A stretch of DNA of 64,000 nt from Brachymonas sp049977365 (GCF_049977365.1 NZ_JBNGEN010000001.1:496001-560000); one strand, 5' to 3'. Positions 34,657 through 44,401 are shown, counted from the stretch's first letter. Numbers and translations: made by a program. The notes: generated from the sequence alone by a model not told the origin.

Positions 34657-35910
34657 ATGACCTCGCCGACTCCTCTTGTCTCAGCCTCTCCCTCGCCTCG
34701 CCCTGCCCTGCCGCTGGTGCAGCTGCTGGCCTGCAGCGCCCTCATCGTGACACTGTCGATGGGCATCCGGCACGGTTTCGGCCTGTGGCTCCAGCCCATG
34801 ACCCAGGCGCACGGCTGGACGCGCGCAGACTTTTCGCTCGCCCTGGCCATCCAGAACATCTCCTGGGGCGTGACGGGCATCTTCGCCGGCATGCTGGCGG
34901 ACCGTTTCGGCGCCTTCCGCGTGCTTGCAGGGGGCGCTGTGCTGTATGCCGCCGGCCTGGCAGGCATGGCATGGTCGGACACTCCCGCCATGCTTTCTCT
35001 CACAGCCGGTGTGCTGCTCGGCACGGCGCAGTCGGCCACCACCTATGCGGTGGTCTATGGCGTGATTGGCCGCAACGTCACGGCCGAAACCCGCTCCTGG
35101 GCCATGGGCATCACGGCAGCGGCAGGCTCTTTCGGGCAGTTTCTCATGGTTCCCGTCGAAGGCTGGATGATCGACCGGCTCGGCTGGCAGGCCTCCCTCT
35201 TCTGGCTCGGCGCGGCCGCGCTGCTGATGGCTCCACTTGCTCTGGGCCTGCACGAGCCACGGCTGCGTTCCGGAGCAGTCGCTGCACGCGCGCAGACCGC
35301 CGGCCAGGCACTGGCCGAGGCCTTCCGCACGCCAGGCTTCCTGCTGCTCATGGCGGGATACTTTGTGTGTGGCTTCCAGGTCGTGTTCATTGGGGTGCAC
35401 ATGCCCAGCTACCTGCGTGACCACGGGCTGCCGCCCCAGGTGGCGAGCTATGCGCTCGCCCTGATCGGCCTGTTCAACGTGTTCGGCACCTATCTCTCCG
35501 GCTCGCTGGGCCAGCGCATGGCCAAGCGGCATATCCTCGCGTGCATCTATTTCTCGCGGGCGGTGGCGATCACCATCTTCCTGCTGGTGCCGCTGTCGGC
35601 GGCCAGCGTATACGTGTTCGCGGCCGTGATCGGGTTCCTGTGGCTGTCGACCGTTCCCCCCACCAACGCGCTGGTGGCCCAGATCTTCGGGGTGGAGCAT
35701 CTGTCCATGCTGGGAGGCATGGCTTTCTTCAGCCACCAGATCGGTTCCTTTCTGGGCGTATGGCTGGGAGGCGAACTCTACGACCGCACCGGCAGCTACC
35801 AGATCGTGTGGCTGATCTCCATTGCGCTCGGTGTGCTGGCCGCACTGGTGAACCTGCCCATCCGGGAGGCTCCGCTCGTGCGCGCGCCCCGCGTGCAGCC
35901 CGCAGCCTGA
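34657..35910 (+). CDS. MFS transporter (OFA/monocarboxylate-like)
   Basis: The protein has about 417 residues with 12 predicted membrane segments, starting after a short Pro/Ser-rich N-terminus. Features such as MGIRHGFGLWLQPM near residue 28, GVTGIFAGMLADRFGAFRVLAGG near 70-90 and FNVFGTYLSGSLGQRM near 270 resemble oxalate/formate- and monocarboxylate-type MFS carriers. Substrate is not predictable. The ATG at 34657 is preferred over the longer open frame, whose extra residues are not hydrophobic or family-like. A 47-codon membrane peptide gene follows by 11 bp. Confidence 0.83.
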   Translation: MTSPTPLVSASPSPRPALPLVQLLACSALIVTLSMGIRHGFGLWLQPMTQAHGWTRADFSLALAIQNISWGVTGIFAGMLADRFGAFRVLAGGAVLYAAGLAGMAWSDTPAMLSLTAGVLLGTAQSATTYAVVYGVIGRNVTAETRSWAMGITAAAGSFGQFLMVPVEGWMIDRLGWQASLFWLGAAALLMAPLALGLHEPRLRSGAVAARAQTAGQALAEAFRTPGFLLLMAGYFVCGFQVVFIGVHMPSYLRDHGLPPQVASYALALIGLFNVFGTYLSGSLGQRMAKRHILACIYFSRAVAITIFLLVPLSAASVYVFAAVIGFLWLSTVPPTNALVAQIFGVEHLSMLGGMAFFSHQIGSFLGVWLGGELYDRTGSYQIVWLISIALGVLAALVNLPIREAPLVRAPRVQPAA

Positions 35911-35921
35911 GGCGTGCCGTC

Positions 35922-36065
35922 ATGTCCCGATGGACCCGCCTGGCCCTGCGCCTGCTTGCCGTGGGAGTGCTTCTGGCCGTGTTCATGCTTTATCTGAGGC
36001 CGGATTTCATGGTCACCATGAGCGACTTCGTGTGGAGCTGCACCGTTCTTCCCAACGGCCGATAA
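35922..36065 (+). CDS. Small single-span membrane protein, 47 aa
   Basis: A 47-residue frame begins MSRWTRLALRLLAVGVLLAV and contains one hydrophobic helix (residues 7-24) preceded by arginines, then an aromatic tail ending TVLPNGR. It starts 11 bp after the MFS stop on the same strand and its codon use is like that of its neighbours, so it may be expressed with the permease. No family is recognised, and it could still be a chance frame. Confidence 0.5.
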   Translation: MSRWTRLALRLLAVGVLLAVFMLYLRPDFMVTMSDFVWSCTVLPNGR

Positions 36066-36252
36066 CTGCAAACGGAAGCCGGAAACGAGCCGTAACCGAT
36101 CGGCCTCTGCCGCCGCGGTTTTTCCTCTGGGACTGTGGCACCATGCTGGATACAATGATAGTTTTGCGCCGGATGCTCGCAGCGGCGGGAACCATTCGCG
36201 ATGGTGCCGATCCAGAGCAGGACGCACGGATCCACTCACAGGAATTTTCTTC

Positions 36253-37149
36253 ATGCAACCGATCACAGGCAGCATTGTTGCGCTGATTACCCCCTTCCAT
36301 GCCGACGGCAGTGTCGATTACGACACGCTGCGCAAGCTGGTGGACTGGCATGTGGAACAGGGCACCGACTGCATCAGCGTGGTGGGCACCACGGGCGAAT
36401 CGCCCACGGTCAATGTCGACGAGCATGTCGAGATCATCCGCGTGGCTGTCGAACAGGTGCGCCAGCATCCCGACCGTCACGTGCCCATCATGGCCGGCTG
36501 CGGTGCCAACTCCACCTCCGAGGCCATCGAGCTCGCCCGCCGCGCGCAGGCCGTGGGAGCCGACTGCCAGCTGCAGGTCGTGCCCTACTACAACAAGCCC
36601 ACCCAGGAAGGCCAGTTCCAGCATTTCAAGGCCATTGCCGAGGCCGTCGGCGATCTGCCCATGATCCTCTACAACGTGCCCGGCCGCACCATGGCCAACA
36701 TGGAGCACGACACCGTGCTGCGCCTGGCCGAGATCCCCGGCGTGGTCGGTGTCAAGGAAGCCACGGGCGACATCGGCCGTGCGCAATGGCTCATCCGCGA
36801 TGTGCCCGAAGGCTTTGCCGTGTATTCCGGAGACGATCCCACCGCCGTTGCCCTGATGCTCTGCGGCGGACAGGGCAACATCAGCGTCACTGCCAACCTG
36901 GCACCCAGGCTCATGCACGAGCTGTGTGCTGCCGCCATCGCCGGCGACCGCGACACCGCCATGCGCATCCAGTTCCAGCTCATGCCCCTGCACAAGCACC
37001 TGTTCATTGAGGCCAACCCGATTCCCGTGAAGTGGGCAGCTGCCCGCCTGGGTCTGTGCGGCCCCGAACTGCGCCTGCCCATGACCCAGCTGACTCTGGC
37101 GCATCAGCCCATCGTCGAAGCCGCGCTCAAGGCTTCCGGCCTGCTCTGA
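36253..37149 (+). CDS. dapA: 4-hydroxy-tetrahydrodipicolinate synthase
   Basis: DapA condenses pyruvate with aspartate semialdehyde in the lysine/meso-diaminopimelate pathway. The protein is 298 residues, a typical TIM barrel. Conserved features are GTTGESPTV near residue 46, VVPYYNKPTQEG near 111 with the conserved tyrosine, YNVPGRT near 138, and the Schiff-base lysine in GVKEATGD near 166. The C-terminal NPIPVKWA segment is usual. AGGAA lies 8-12 bp upstream of the ATG. bamC follows after 78 bp, the common dapA-bamC order. Confidence 0.95.
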   Translation: MQPITGSIVALITPFHADGSVDYDTLRKLVDWHVEQGTDCISVVGTTGESPTVNVDEHVEIIRVAVEQVRQHPDRHVPIMAGCGANSTSEAIELARRAQAVGADCQLQVVPYYNKPTQEGQFQHFKAIAEAVGDLPMILYNVPGRTMANMEHDTVLRLAEIPGVVGVKEATGDIGRAQWLIRDVPEGFAVYSGDDPTAVALMLCGGQGNISVTANLAPRLMHELCAAAIAGDRDTAMRIQFQLMPLHKHLFIEANPIPVKWAAARLGLCGPELRLPMTQLTLAHQPIVEAALKASGLL

Positions 37150-37227
37150 TCCGCCCTCTTCCCTTCTTTCCGACTGCCATTCCCGTTGCGTCCGATCTCT
37201 ACTGGCATAACCAAGGAACCTCCCGAC

Positions 37228-38352
37228 GTGAAAACCCTGTTCAAACTGTCCGTGCTGGGTACGGCCCTCGCGCTCGCCGCGTGCTCCACCACCACGACCA
37301 CTGAAGTGGACTACAAGTCCGCGCAGCGCGGCAATGCACTCGAAGTGCCGCCCGACCTGACCAAGCTCTCCAGCGACGGACACTTCAGCATCCCCGGCGA
37401 AGCCACTTCGGCTGCGGCCTACCAGAAGGACCAGACCGCCGGGCAGGCCCAGCCTGAAACGGCCGTCAATGCCGTGGGCGACGTGCAGATCAAGCGCGAC
37501 GGCAACCAGCGCTGGCTCTCCGTCAACCGGCCTCCCGCCCAGATCTGGAATGCGGTACGCACCTTCTGGGAAAACAACGGCTTCGTGCTGACCACCGACA
37601 ACCAGCGGCTGGGCATCATGGAAACCGACTGGGCCGAAAACCGCGCCAAGCTGCCCCAGGACATCATCCGTTCCACGCTCGGCAAGATGTTCGATGCGCT
37701 CTACTCCACCGGCGAGCTCGACCGCTTCCGGACGCGGCTCGAACGCAATGCCCAGGGCGGCACGGACATCTTCATCAGCCACCGTGGCATGGAAGAGGTC
37801 TACAGCAACAACGACAAGTCGGCCACCCGCTGGCAGCCGCGCCCGGTCAACCCCGAGCTGGAAGACGAATTCCTGCGCCGCCTGATGGTCGCGCTCGGCG
37901 TGTCCAAGGAGCGTGCAGCTGCCATGGTCCAGGCCAATCCGCATGTCCCTGCCAAGGCGGCGACAGCCCCGTCGGCCTCCCCTGCTGCGGCCAGCGGTGT
38001 CGCCATCGAAGGCGATGCACTGGTGCTGTCGGAAGACTTCGAACGCGCTTGGCGCCGTGTCGGCCTCTCGCTCGACCGTACCGGATTCAGCGTGGAAGAC
38101 CGTGACCAGAAGGCAGGTGTCTACGATGTCCGCTACGTGCCGCTGGTGGCACCCGACGCCAAGAAGCCCGGCGTCCTGACCCGCCTGTTCAAGAAGGCGC
38201 CCGAAACCCAGTCCGTGCATTACCAGGTCCGCGTACAGCCCCAGGGGGGCCGCGTCATGGTGCGTGTCTACGATGCCCAGGGCAATGCGGCTCCTGCGCG
38301 CGACGGCAACCACATCCTGCAGGTGCTGGCTGACGATCTGCGCCAGATGTAA
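37228..38352 (+). CDS. bamC: Outer-membrane assembly lipoprotein BamC
   Basis: This 374-residue protein is a BamC (NlpB/DapX) lipoprotein of the BAM complex that inserts outer-membrane proteins. The signal sequence LGTALALAACS carries the lipobox cysteine. It is followed by VDYKSAQRGNALEVPPDLTKL, the BamC N-terminal region that contacts BamD. Two helix-grip domains follow, around residues 80-215 and 260-374. I start at GTG 37228 because AAGGAA lies 8 bp upstream and the lipoprotein signal then begins VKTLFKLS. The association with dapA supports the call. Confidence 0.88.
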   Translation: MKTLFKLSVLGTALALAACSTTTTTEVDYKSAQRGNALEVPPDLTKLSSDGHFSIPGEATSAAAYQKDQTAGQAQPETAVNAVGDVQIKRDGNQRWLSVNRPPAQIWNAVRTFWENNGFVLTTDNQRLGIMETDWAENRAKLPQDIIRSTLGKMFDALYSTGELDRFRTRLERNAQGGTDIFISHRGMEEVYSNNDKSATRWQPRPVNPELEDEFLRRLMVALGVSKERAAAMVQANPHVPAKAATAPSASPAAASGVAIEGDALVLSEDFERAWRRVGLSLDRTGFSVEDRDQKAGVYDVRYVPLVAPDAKKPGVLTRLFKKAPETQSVHYQVRVQPQGGRVMVRVYDAQGNAAPARDGNHILQVLADDLRQM

Positions 38353-38395
38353 GCCTCTGTTGCTGCTGCCCGCCTGACGGGCTGGGACTCCGCAC

Positions 38396-38435
38396 AGCCT
38401 CCTGGCATGCTCCGCACACGGAGACGCAGGAGGCT
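38396..38435 (+). terminator. Hairpin after bamC
   Basis: AGCCTCCT at 38396-38403 pairs with AGGAGGCT at 38428-38435, and CTCCG/CGGAG pair inside it. There is no T run, so it may be a rho-assisted terminator or another RNA structure between bamC and the following hydrolase gene. Confidence 0.4.
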
Positions 38436-38531
38436 GTGGCGCTTCAGGCCCCTGACTCCAGACGTCAGAGGGGGGGGCAGCAGCACCTCCTGTGCTTTGT
38501 TTTCATTTTTCGTTTCGGTTTTTCTCTTCCC

Positions 38532-39311
38532 GTGTCCATCCGATTCAAGAGCCTCGGCAGCGGCAGTGCCGGCAATGCCACTCTGGTGGAAGCCCGCGAG
38601 GGCCTGCGCACCAGCCATCTGCTCATCGATTGCGGTATGTCGCAGCGCAAGCTCACGCTGCGCCTGCAGCAGGCCGGCGTGGAGCCCGAACAGATCGACG
38701 CCCTGTTCATCACCCATGAGCACAGCGACCACATTGGCTGCGGCGTAGCCTTTGCCCAGCGCCACGGCATTCCCCTGTGGATGAGTCGGGGCACCCATGT
38801 GGGCATCGGACAGCCCGAACTCGGAGAGCTGCTGCACATGGCGCGCGATGGCTCCCCTCTGTGCGTGGGAGCACTGGAGTGCACTCCCTTCACCGTGCCG
38901 CATGACGCGCGCGAGCCGCTCCAGCTGCGCTGCACCGACGGAGACCGTCTGCTCGGCATCGTGACGGATCTAGGCCATGCCAGCGCGCATGTGGTGGAGA
39001 TGCTGCAGGGATGCGATGCATTGCTGATCGAAGCCAATCACGATCCCGACCTGCTGGCAGCCTCCCGCTACCCGCCCTTTCTCAAGGCCCGGGTGGCAGG
39101 CGACTTCGGGCACCTGAGCAACGCCGCCTCGGCCGGACTGGCGCGCCTGCTGCAGCATGCCCGGCTGGGCCAGGTGCTCGCCGGCCACCTGAGCGAACGC
39201 AACAACCGCCCTGATCTGGCCTCCGCCGCACTGGCCGAGGCCCTCGGGCGCACAGTCGACGACATCATGCTGGCCGATGCCGCACACGGCAGCGACTGGC
39301 TGTCCGTCTGA
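38532..39311 (+). CDS. MBL-fold metallohydrolase (YycJ/WalJ-like)
   Basis: This roughly 259-residue protein has a metallo-beta-lactamase fold. FITHEHSDHIGCG (HxHxDH) lies near residue 58, GNATLVEA near the start, and a later metal-binding segment, LIEANHDPDLL, near residue 163. The N-terminus IRFKSLGSGSAGNATLVE is typical of the YycJ/WalJ group, of which Bacillus members act in DNA repair or cell-wall control. The substrate is unknown here. The GTG start at 38532 is chosen because this conserved N-terminus begins there. Confidence 0.8.
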   Translation: MSIRFKSLGSGSAGNATLVEAREGLRTSHLLIDCGMSQRKLTLRLQQAGVEPEQIDALFITHEHSDHIGCGVAFAQRHGIPLWMSRGTHVGIGQPELGELLHMARDGSPLCVGALECTPFTVPHDAREPLQLRCTDGDRLLGIVTDLGHASAHVVEMLQGCDALLIEANHDPDLLAASRYPPFLKARVAGDFGHLSNAASAGLARLLQHARLGQVLAGHLSERNNRPDLASAALAEALGRTVDDIMLADAAHGSDWLSV

Positions 39312-39528
39312 CGCACTGCCGCACTGCTTCGCTGCGAAACGATTCAGGCCAGCGCCCCCACTGCGGTGCCCCACCGCTCTTCCTGCGGCAGGCCGCCTCT
39401 GCATGGCAGAACCCGCCCACACCTTGTCACAGCTCGAATCGTTTCGGGCATGACGCGATGCGTGGCCGACGCTTACACTTGAAAAATTCCTTCGCGTCCA
39501 TCGCCCCTTTTCCGCCCTGTCACCCGAC

Positions 39529-40956
39529 ATGCAAGAGTCCCCTGCCCTCTCTCACAGCCATTTCGAATATCTGCAGCAGCTGCTCGCACAGCAGCAGGAG
39601 GCGCACCACGCACGTCCGTACCCTGATCTGGCAGCACGACTCGACCTGCTCGACCGCCTGCAGCGCATGCTGGATCAGCACTCCGATGTGTTCATCCAGA
39701 CCATTTCCGATGACTTCGGCTATCGCAGTGCACAGGAAACGCGCATGGCCGAGCTGCTGGTCGTGCAGCTGGAAATCCGGCATACCCGCCGCAAGCTGGC
39801 ACGCTGGATGAAGCCCCGCCGCATGCCCACGGCCCTGAGTTACTGGCCTGCCAGCAACCACCTCATGCGCCAGCCCCTGGGGGTGGTGGGTGTGGTATCG
39901 CCCTGGAACTATCCCCTGCAGCTGGCGCTGTCGCCCGCGCTGGCCGCGCTGGCCGCAGGCAACCGGGTGATGATCAAGCCGTCCGAGCTGACCCCCCGGT
40001 TTTCCGAGGCCCTGCAGCAGGCCGTGGCCAAGTTCTTTGCCACGAGCGAGCTGGTGGTGGTGCCGGGAGATGCCGAGATCGGCAAGGCCTTCACGCAGCT
40101 GCCCTTTGACCATCTGCTGTTCACCGGCTCCACCGCCGTGGGGCATGCCGTGGCCGAGGCGGCCGCTTCCCACCTCACGCCCGTGACGCTGGAGCTGGGA
40201 GGGAAGTCCCCGGCCATCATCGATACCACGGCCGACATGGCCCATGCCGCGCACCGCATCGCCGTGGGCAAGCTGCTCAATGCCGGACAGACCTGCGTGG
40301 CGCCCGACTACGTGCTGGTACACCGCAGCCAGCACGAGGCCTTTGTCGAGGCCTACACGGCGGCAGTGCACGCGCTCTATCCCACGCTGGGAGACAATCC
40401 CGACTACACCAGCATCATCAGCGCCCGCCATTTCACCCGCCTGGTTGATCTGCTGCAGGATGCCCACGATCGGGGTGCGAGGGTGGTGCCCATTGGCGAG
40501 ACCGACAGCGGCATGCGCAAGCTCGCCCCCTGTCTGGTGCTGGACGCTCAGCCAGAGATGCGCGTGATGCAGGAAGAAATCTTCGGCCCCATTCTCCCTG
40601 TGCTCATCTACGACAACGTGGACCAGGCCATTGACCGCGTGCGTCAGGGCGACCACCCGCTGGCCCTGTACTGGTTCGGGCAGGATCGCACGACCCAGGA
40701 CAAGATTCTGGAATCCACCCTGGCCGGAGGAGTGACGATCAACGATTGCCTCTACCACCTCACCCAGGAGTCGCAGCCCTTTGGCGGCGTGGGGGCAAGC
40801 GGCATGGGCGCCTATCACGGAGAGTGGGGATTCCGCGCCTTCAGCAAGGAAAAGCCCGTGTTCACCCAATCGCGCTGGAGCGGCACACGCTGGCTCACGC
40901 CGCCCTACGGCACACGGTTCGAGCGGCTCATGCAGTGGCTGCGCCGCTGGGGATAG
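39529..40956 (+). CDS. Coniferyl-aldehyde-dehydrogenase-like aldehyde dehydrogenase
   Basis: This 475-residue NAD(P)-dependent aldehyde dehydrogenase has VVSPWNYPLQLALSPALAAL near residue 124, the catalytic Glu in LELGGKSP near 222 and the catalytic Cys in NAGQTCVAP near 258. The short length and pattern resemble the CalB/YwdH group, which oxidises coniferyl and long-chain aldehydes. No signal peptide is present. It stands alone before the iron cluster. Physiological substrate is not determined by sequence. Confidence 0.87.
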   Translation: MQESPALSHSHFEYLQQLLAQQQEAHHARPYPDLAARLDLLDRLQRMLDQHSDVFIQTISDDFGYRSAQETRMAELLVVQLEIRHTRRKLARWMKPRRMPTALSYWPASNHLMRQPLGVVGVVSPWNYPLQLALSPALAALAAGNRVMIKPSELTPRFSEALQQAVAKFFATSELVVVPGDAEIGKAFTQLPFDHLLFTGSTAVGHAVAEAAASHLTPVTLELGGKSPAIIDTTADMAHAAHRIAVGKLLNAGQTCVAPDYVLVHRSQHEAFVEAYTAAVHALYPTLGDNPDYTSIISARHFTRLVDLLQDAHDRGARVVPIGETDSGMRKLAPCLVLDAQPEMRVMQEEIFGPILPVLIYDNVDQAIDRVRQGDHPLALYWFGQDRTTQDKILESTLAGGVTINDCLYHLTQESQPFGGVGASGMGAYHGEWGFRAFSKEKPVFTQSRWSGTRWLTPPYGTRFERLMQWLRRWG

Positions 40957-41054
40957 TTCGGCTTTTGCCCACGTCTGCCGCGTTGCTTCTGCGAAGAACG
41001 TGCTTCCGCTCCATGCCCCATGCAGGAAAAGGTGTGCTGCACGCACCACACAAA

Positions 41055-41084
41055 TGAGAATGATTTTTATTTATACCCTATAAT
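41055..41084 (+). promoter_or_regulatory. Fur-box-like site and -10 element for the siderophore receptor
   Basis: TGAGAATGATTTTTA at 41055-41069 matches the 7-1-7 Fur consensus TGATAATNATTATCA at 12 of the 14 defined positions. A perfect -10 hexamer TATAAT follows at 41079-41084. Fur bound here would block the promoter when iron is sufficient, fitting the receptor gene 164 bp downstream. Confidence 0.65.
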
Positions 41085-41247
41085 GGCCTGCAAGACGGTG
41101 TCGATTTCAGATCGCATCGTCCCTTGCACAGCCAGCCACACTGCCGCAAGCATCGGGATGCATCTGCCGCACGGCAGACGTTCCCGGCAGGATGCCCATG
41201 GACAGACATAGCCAGCGATTTCTCCGCCATTGCCTTGTTCTGATTCC

Positions 41248-43575
41248 ATGACTTTTTCTGCCCGTTCCCGCCGCACATCCCGCTCCTCTGCCGTCGTCCC
41301 CCCTGCTGCTGCCCCGTCGACCTTTTCTCTGTCTGCCGGGAGGAGCGCCTCCTCCGCTTCCGGTGCAGCAGCTGGCGGCAGCACCGGGCTGCCCGTGATG
41401 CCCCTCGGTGCCGCTTTGCTGCTGGGAACTCTGGGCACGGCCGCATGGGCTCAGGATGTGCGAACCGAATCGGTCGACGGCACCCTGCCCACGGTCGAAG
41501 TGCGCGAGAAGGCCCCCGAACCCGAGGGCAAAGACACCATCCATGCCACCACCGCACGCATCGGCAAGGGCAAGCAGGCCCTCAAGGACATTCCGCAATC
41601 GGTGACCGTGGTGACCGAGAAGCTGATGGACGACCGCCGCATCGCCACGGTCAAGGAAGCGCTTCAGGAAACGGCTGGCGTCACCTTCCAGGCCGGCGAA
41701 ACGGGCGAAGAGGACATCCGCCTGCGGGGGTTCTCCCTGGCTGCCAGCGGAGACCTGTTTCTGGACGGCATGCGCGATCCCGCCTTCTACGACCGCGACA
41801 CCTTCAATCTCGACCAGGTGGAGGTTCTGCGCGGCTCGGCCTCCATGCTGTTCGGCCGCGGTTCCACGGGCGGGGCCGTCAACCAGGTGAGCAAGACCCC
41901 GCGTCCGCTCAACGACTACGAGGTGTCGGCCACGGTGGGCAATGGACAGCGCCTGCGTCTCACCGGCGACTTCAACATCCAGACAGGCGATACCCAGGCC
42001 CTGCGCATCAATGCCCTTTCCGACCATGCGGCAAGCAACGGCATCGGCGCGCGCGAGGAGCGCAAGGGGCTGGCCGCCTCCTATGCCTGGGGTATCGGCA
42101 TGCGCGATGAATTTCTGGTGAGCCTCTACCACCTCGACAACCAGAACGGCATCAATTACGGCGTGCCCTACCTCACGCCGGCGGGGGCTGCCTCCTCCTC
42201 GTCCGAGCGGCAGCTGCTCCCGGTCTCGCCGGATGCCAACTATGCCATGGCAAGCGACTACAACCACAGTCGCGCGACGCTGGCAGGACTGTCGCATACC
42301 CACCGATTCGACACGGGCGGAGAGATCGTCACCCGCCTGCGTGCCGGCCGTTTCTCGCGCGATGTACGGGCCAGTGCGATGCGGCTCGCCAGCGGAGTGA
42401 CCGACGCCACGCTTTCGGCCGACACGGTGCTGACCCGTTCGCCCAAGTACAAGATCCAGGACGTGGACACCCTGCAGCTCCAGAGTGACTACACCGGCCA
42501 GTTCCAGTGGGGCGGACTGGAGCATACGATCACGGCCGGTGTGGACTTTTCGCGCGAAACCAAGGACAGCTACACCCCCACCAGCACAGGCACCAAGCCC
42601 TCCACCACGGTCGGCAGTCCCGACGATGGCGCATGGGTCGATGAAGCCGCACGCACCCTGTATCGCTCCGGACACTACCGTTCGACAGGGCTGGGAGCCT
42701 ATGTGCAGGATGTGGTGCAGATCGCACCGGCCTGGAAAGTGGTGGGGGGCCTGCGCTACGACTGGCTGCACGGTGACTACGACACCTACAGCCTGTCCGG
42801 TGCCACGAGCTCGTACCGCATGAAGGTGTCCGAGTGGAGCCAGCGCGCCGGGCTGCTCTACCAGCCCACCGCCAACCAGACCTACTATCTGTCGTATGGC
42901 ACGTCCTTCAACACCTCGGGCGATGCCTATTCGCTGAGCGCCTCCACCGCTTCCGTCCCGCCCGAGAAAAGCCGCAACATCGAGCTCGGAGCCAAGTTCG
43001 AATCCACCGACCGCCAGCTCGGCGGCCGGATCGCCCTGTTCCACTCCACCAAATACAACGAGCGCAACACCGACCCCGACCTTCCCGTGGCCAACCTGAG
43101 CGGCCAGCGCCATGCAGCCGGACTGGAAATCGACCTCAGCGGCCGCATCACGCCCCAGTGGGAGGTCTATGGCTCCTACATGTATCTGCCTGTCGCCAAG
43201 GTGGACAAGGCTGCTGCCTGCCCGGCCACGGGTTCCTGCAGCCAGAACCAGCCCGGCGAGCGCGTAGGGGAGCGCCCGGGGCTGACGCCCCGCCACAGTG
43301 GCACGGTATGGACCACCTACCAGGTCCACCCCCAGTGGCGCGTGGGAGCCGGGGTGAACTTCCGCAGCTCGCAGACTCCGGTACTGAGCAGCATCCGGGT
43401 ACCGGGCTATGCCACCTATGACCTGATGGCCGAATACCGGCACAACAGCCACCTCAGCTTCCGCGCCAACCTGCTCAATGCCACCAACAAGCTGTATGCG
43501 GCGGAGCTCTACCGCGGGCACTACATCGCCGGTGCCGGCCGCACCTACAGCCTGACCGCCACCTACCGGTTCTGA
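41248..43575 (+). CDS. TonB-dependent siderophore receptor (Fiu/PiuA-like)
   Basis: This protein of about 775 residues is an outer-membrane ferric-siderophore receptor. An unusually long N-terminal extension (about 50 residues) precedes the signal-peptide core PLGAALLLGTLGTAAWAQD. The plug domain has DIPQSVTVVTEKLMDDR, DIRLRGFSL and VEVLRGSASMLFGRGSTGGAVN. The 22-strand barrel ends in the classic TATYRF with terminal Phe. The downstream piuC neighbour and sequence point to the catecholate receptor type (Fiu/PiuA). A Fur-box-like promoter lies upstream. The start may be internal, since the extension before PVMPLG is atypical. Confidence 0.9.
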   Translation: MTFSARSRRTSRSSAVVPPAAAPSTFSLSAGRSASSASGAAAGGSTGLPVMPLGAALLLGTLGTAAWAQDVRTESVDGTLPTVEVREKAPEPEGKDTIHATTARIGKGKQALKDIPQSVTVVTEKLMDDRRIATVKEALQETAGVTFQAGETGEEDIRLRGFSLAASGDLFLDGMRDPAFYDRDTFNLDQVEVLRGSASMLFGRGSTGGAVNQVSKTPRPLNDYEVSATVGNGQRLRLTGDFNIQTGDTQALRINALSDHAASNGIGAREERKGLAASYAWGIGMRDEFLVSLYHLDNQNGINYGVPYLTPAGAASSSSERQLLPVSPDANYAMASDYNHSRATLAGLSHTHRFDTGGEIVTRLRAGRFSRDVRASAMRLASGVTDATLSADTVLTRSPKYKIQDVDTLQLQSDYTGQFQWGGLEHTITAGVDFSRETKDSYTPTSTGTKPSTTVGSPDDGAWVDEAARTLYRSGHYRSTGLGAYVQDVVQIAPAWKVVGGLRYDWLHGDYDTYSLSGATSSYRMKVSEWSQRAGLLYQPTANQTYYLSYGTSFNTSGDAYSLSASTASVPPEKSRNIELGAKFESTDRQLGGRIALFHSTKYNERNTDPDLPVANLSGQRHAAGLEIDLSGRITPQWEVYGSYMYLPVAKVDKAAACPATGSCSQNQPGERVGERPGLTPRHSGTVWTTYQVHPQWRVGAGVNFRSSQTPVLSSIRVPGYATYDLMAEYRHNSHLSFRANLLNATNKLYAAELYRGHYIAGAGRTYSLTATYRF

Positions 43576-43658
43576 ACGCGCGGGCCGGGGCCCCCAAGGC
43601 CCCGGCCGGTCAAGCGCACAGATCGCTGCATTTTTCTGCCTCCAGGCACACGCACGCC

Positions 43659-44336
43659 ATGATCCTGACACTCGACGCCCTGCTCTCCCCTGCCCAGCTT
43701 GCCATCATCCAGACGCACCTGCGGGATGCCTCGTGGGATGCTGGCAGCCACACGGCAGGGGCCCTGGCCCGCACCGTCAAGCACAACAGCCAGCTGCCGG
43801 CCGACAGTGCCGCCCTGCAGCACATCCGGCAGCAGGTGGCCGACGCCCTGCAGAGACACCCGGTTTTTCTGGGTGCCGTGCTGCCCCGTCGGGTGTTTCC
43901 CCCACGGGTGAATCGGCATGGCGTGGGCGACCACTACGGCCCTCACTACGACAACGCCGTGCTCCAGGGCCCGCAGGGTGTGCGGGTACGCTCCGACGTG
44001 TCCTGCACCCTCTTTCTCAACGAGCCGGACACCTACGACGGTGGCGAACTGCAGATTGCCGACACCTTCGGCGAGCACCGCATCAAGCTGCCCGCCGGCA
44101 GCGCAGTGCTCTACCCTTCCAGCAGCCTGCATCAGGTGCTGCCGGTCACACGGGGCGAACGGCTGGCCTGCTTTTTCTGGATCGAGAGCATGGTGAGAGA
44201 CGATGCCCGGCGCCGTCTGCTGCATGAATTCGACCTGGCGCTCACCCGGCTGCGCAGCCAGCATGGCGACAGTGCCGATACCACCCAGCTCACCGGCACC
44301 TACCACAACCTGCTGCGCATGTGGGCAGAGACATAG
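43659..44336 (+). CDS. piuC: Fe(II)/2-oxoglutarate dioxygenase PiuC
   Basis: The protein has 225 residues and is a PKHD-type hydroxylase of the PiuC/YbiX family, regularly adjacent to Fiu/PiuA-type siderophore receptors. The iron ligands are visible as HYGPHYDNA (His-x-Asp, near residues 95-99) and the distal His in SSLHQVLPVTRGER near 158, with the 2-oxoglutarate-binding Arg in the same segment. It lies 83 bp after the receptor stop on the same strand. Its substrate is not known; a role in handling the imported siderophore is usual speculation. Confidence 0.9.
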   Translation: MILTLDALLSPAQLAIIQTHLRDASWDAGSHTAGALARTVKHNSQLPADSAALQHIRQQVADALQRHPVFLGAVLPRRVFPPRVNRHGVGDHYGPHYDNAVLQGPQGVRVRSDVSCTLFLNEPDTYDGGELQIADTFGEHRIKLPAGSAVLYPSSSLHQVLPVTRGERLACFFWIESMVRDDARRRLLHEFDLALTRLRSQHGDSADTTQLTGTYHNLLRMWAET

Positions 44337-44401
44337 GCAATCCTTCGCCCTGTTGTCACCTGCTCCTGGCTGCCCTGTCATCACCCATCTTCGCCTGCGC
44401 C

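Noticed and set aside
41107..43671. An 854-codon minus-strand open frame over the siderophore receptor
   Set aside because: The receptor on the plus strand has plug and barrel motifs and a C-terminal Phe; the antisense frame has none.
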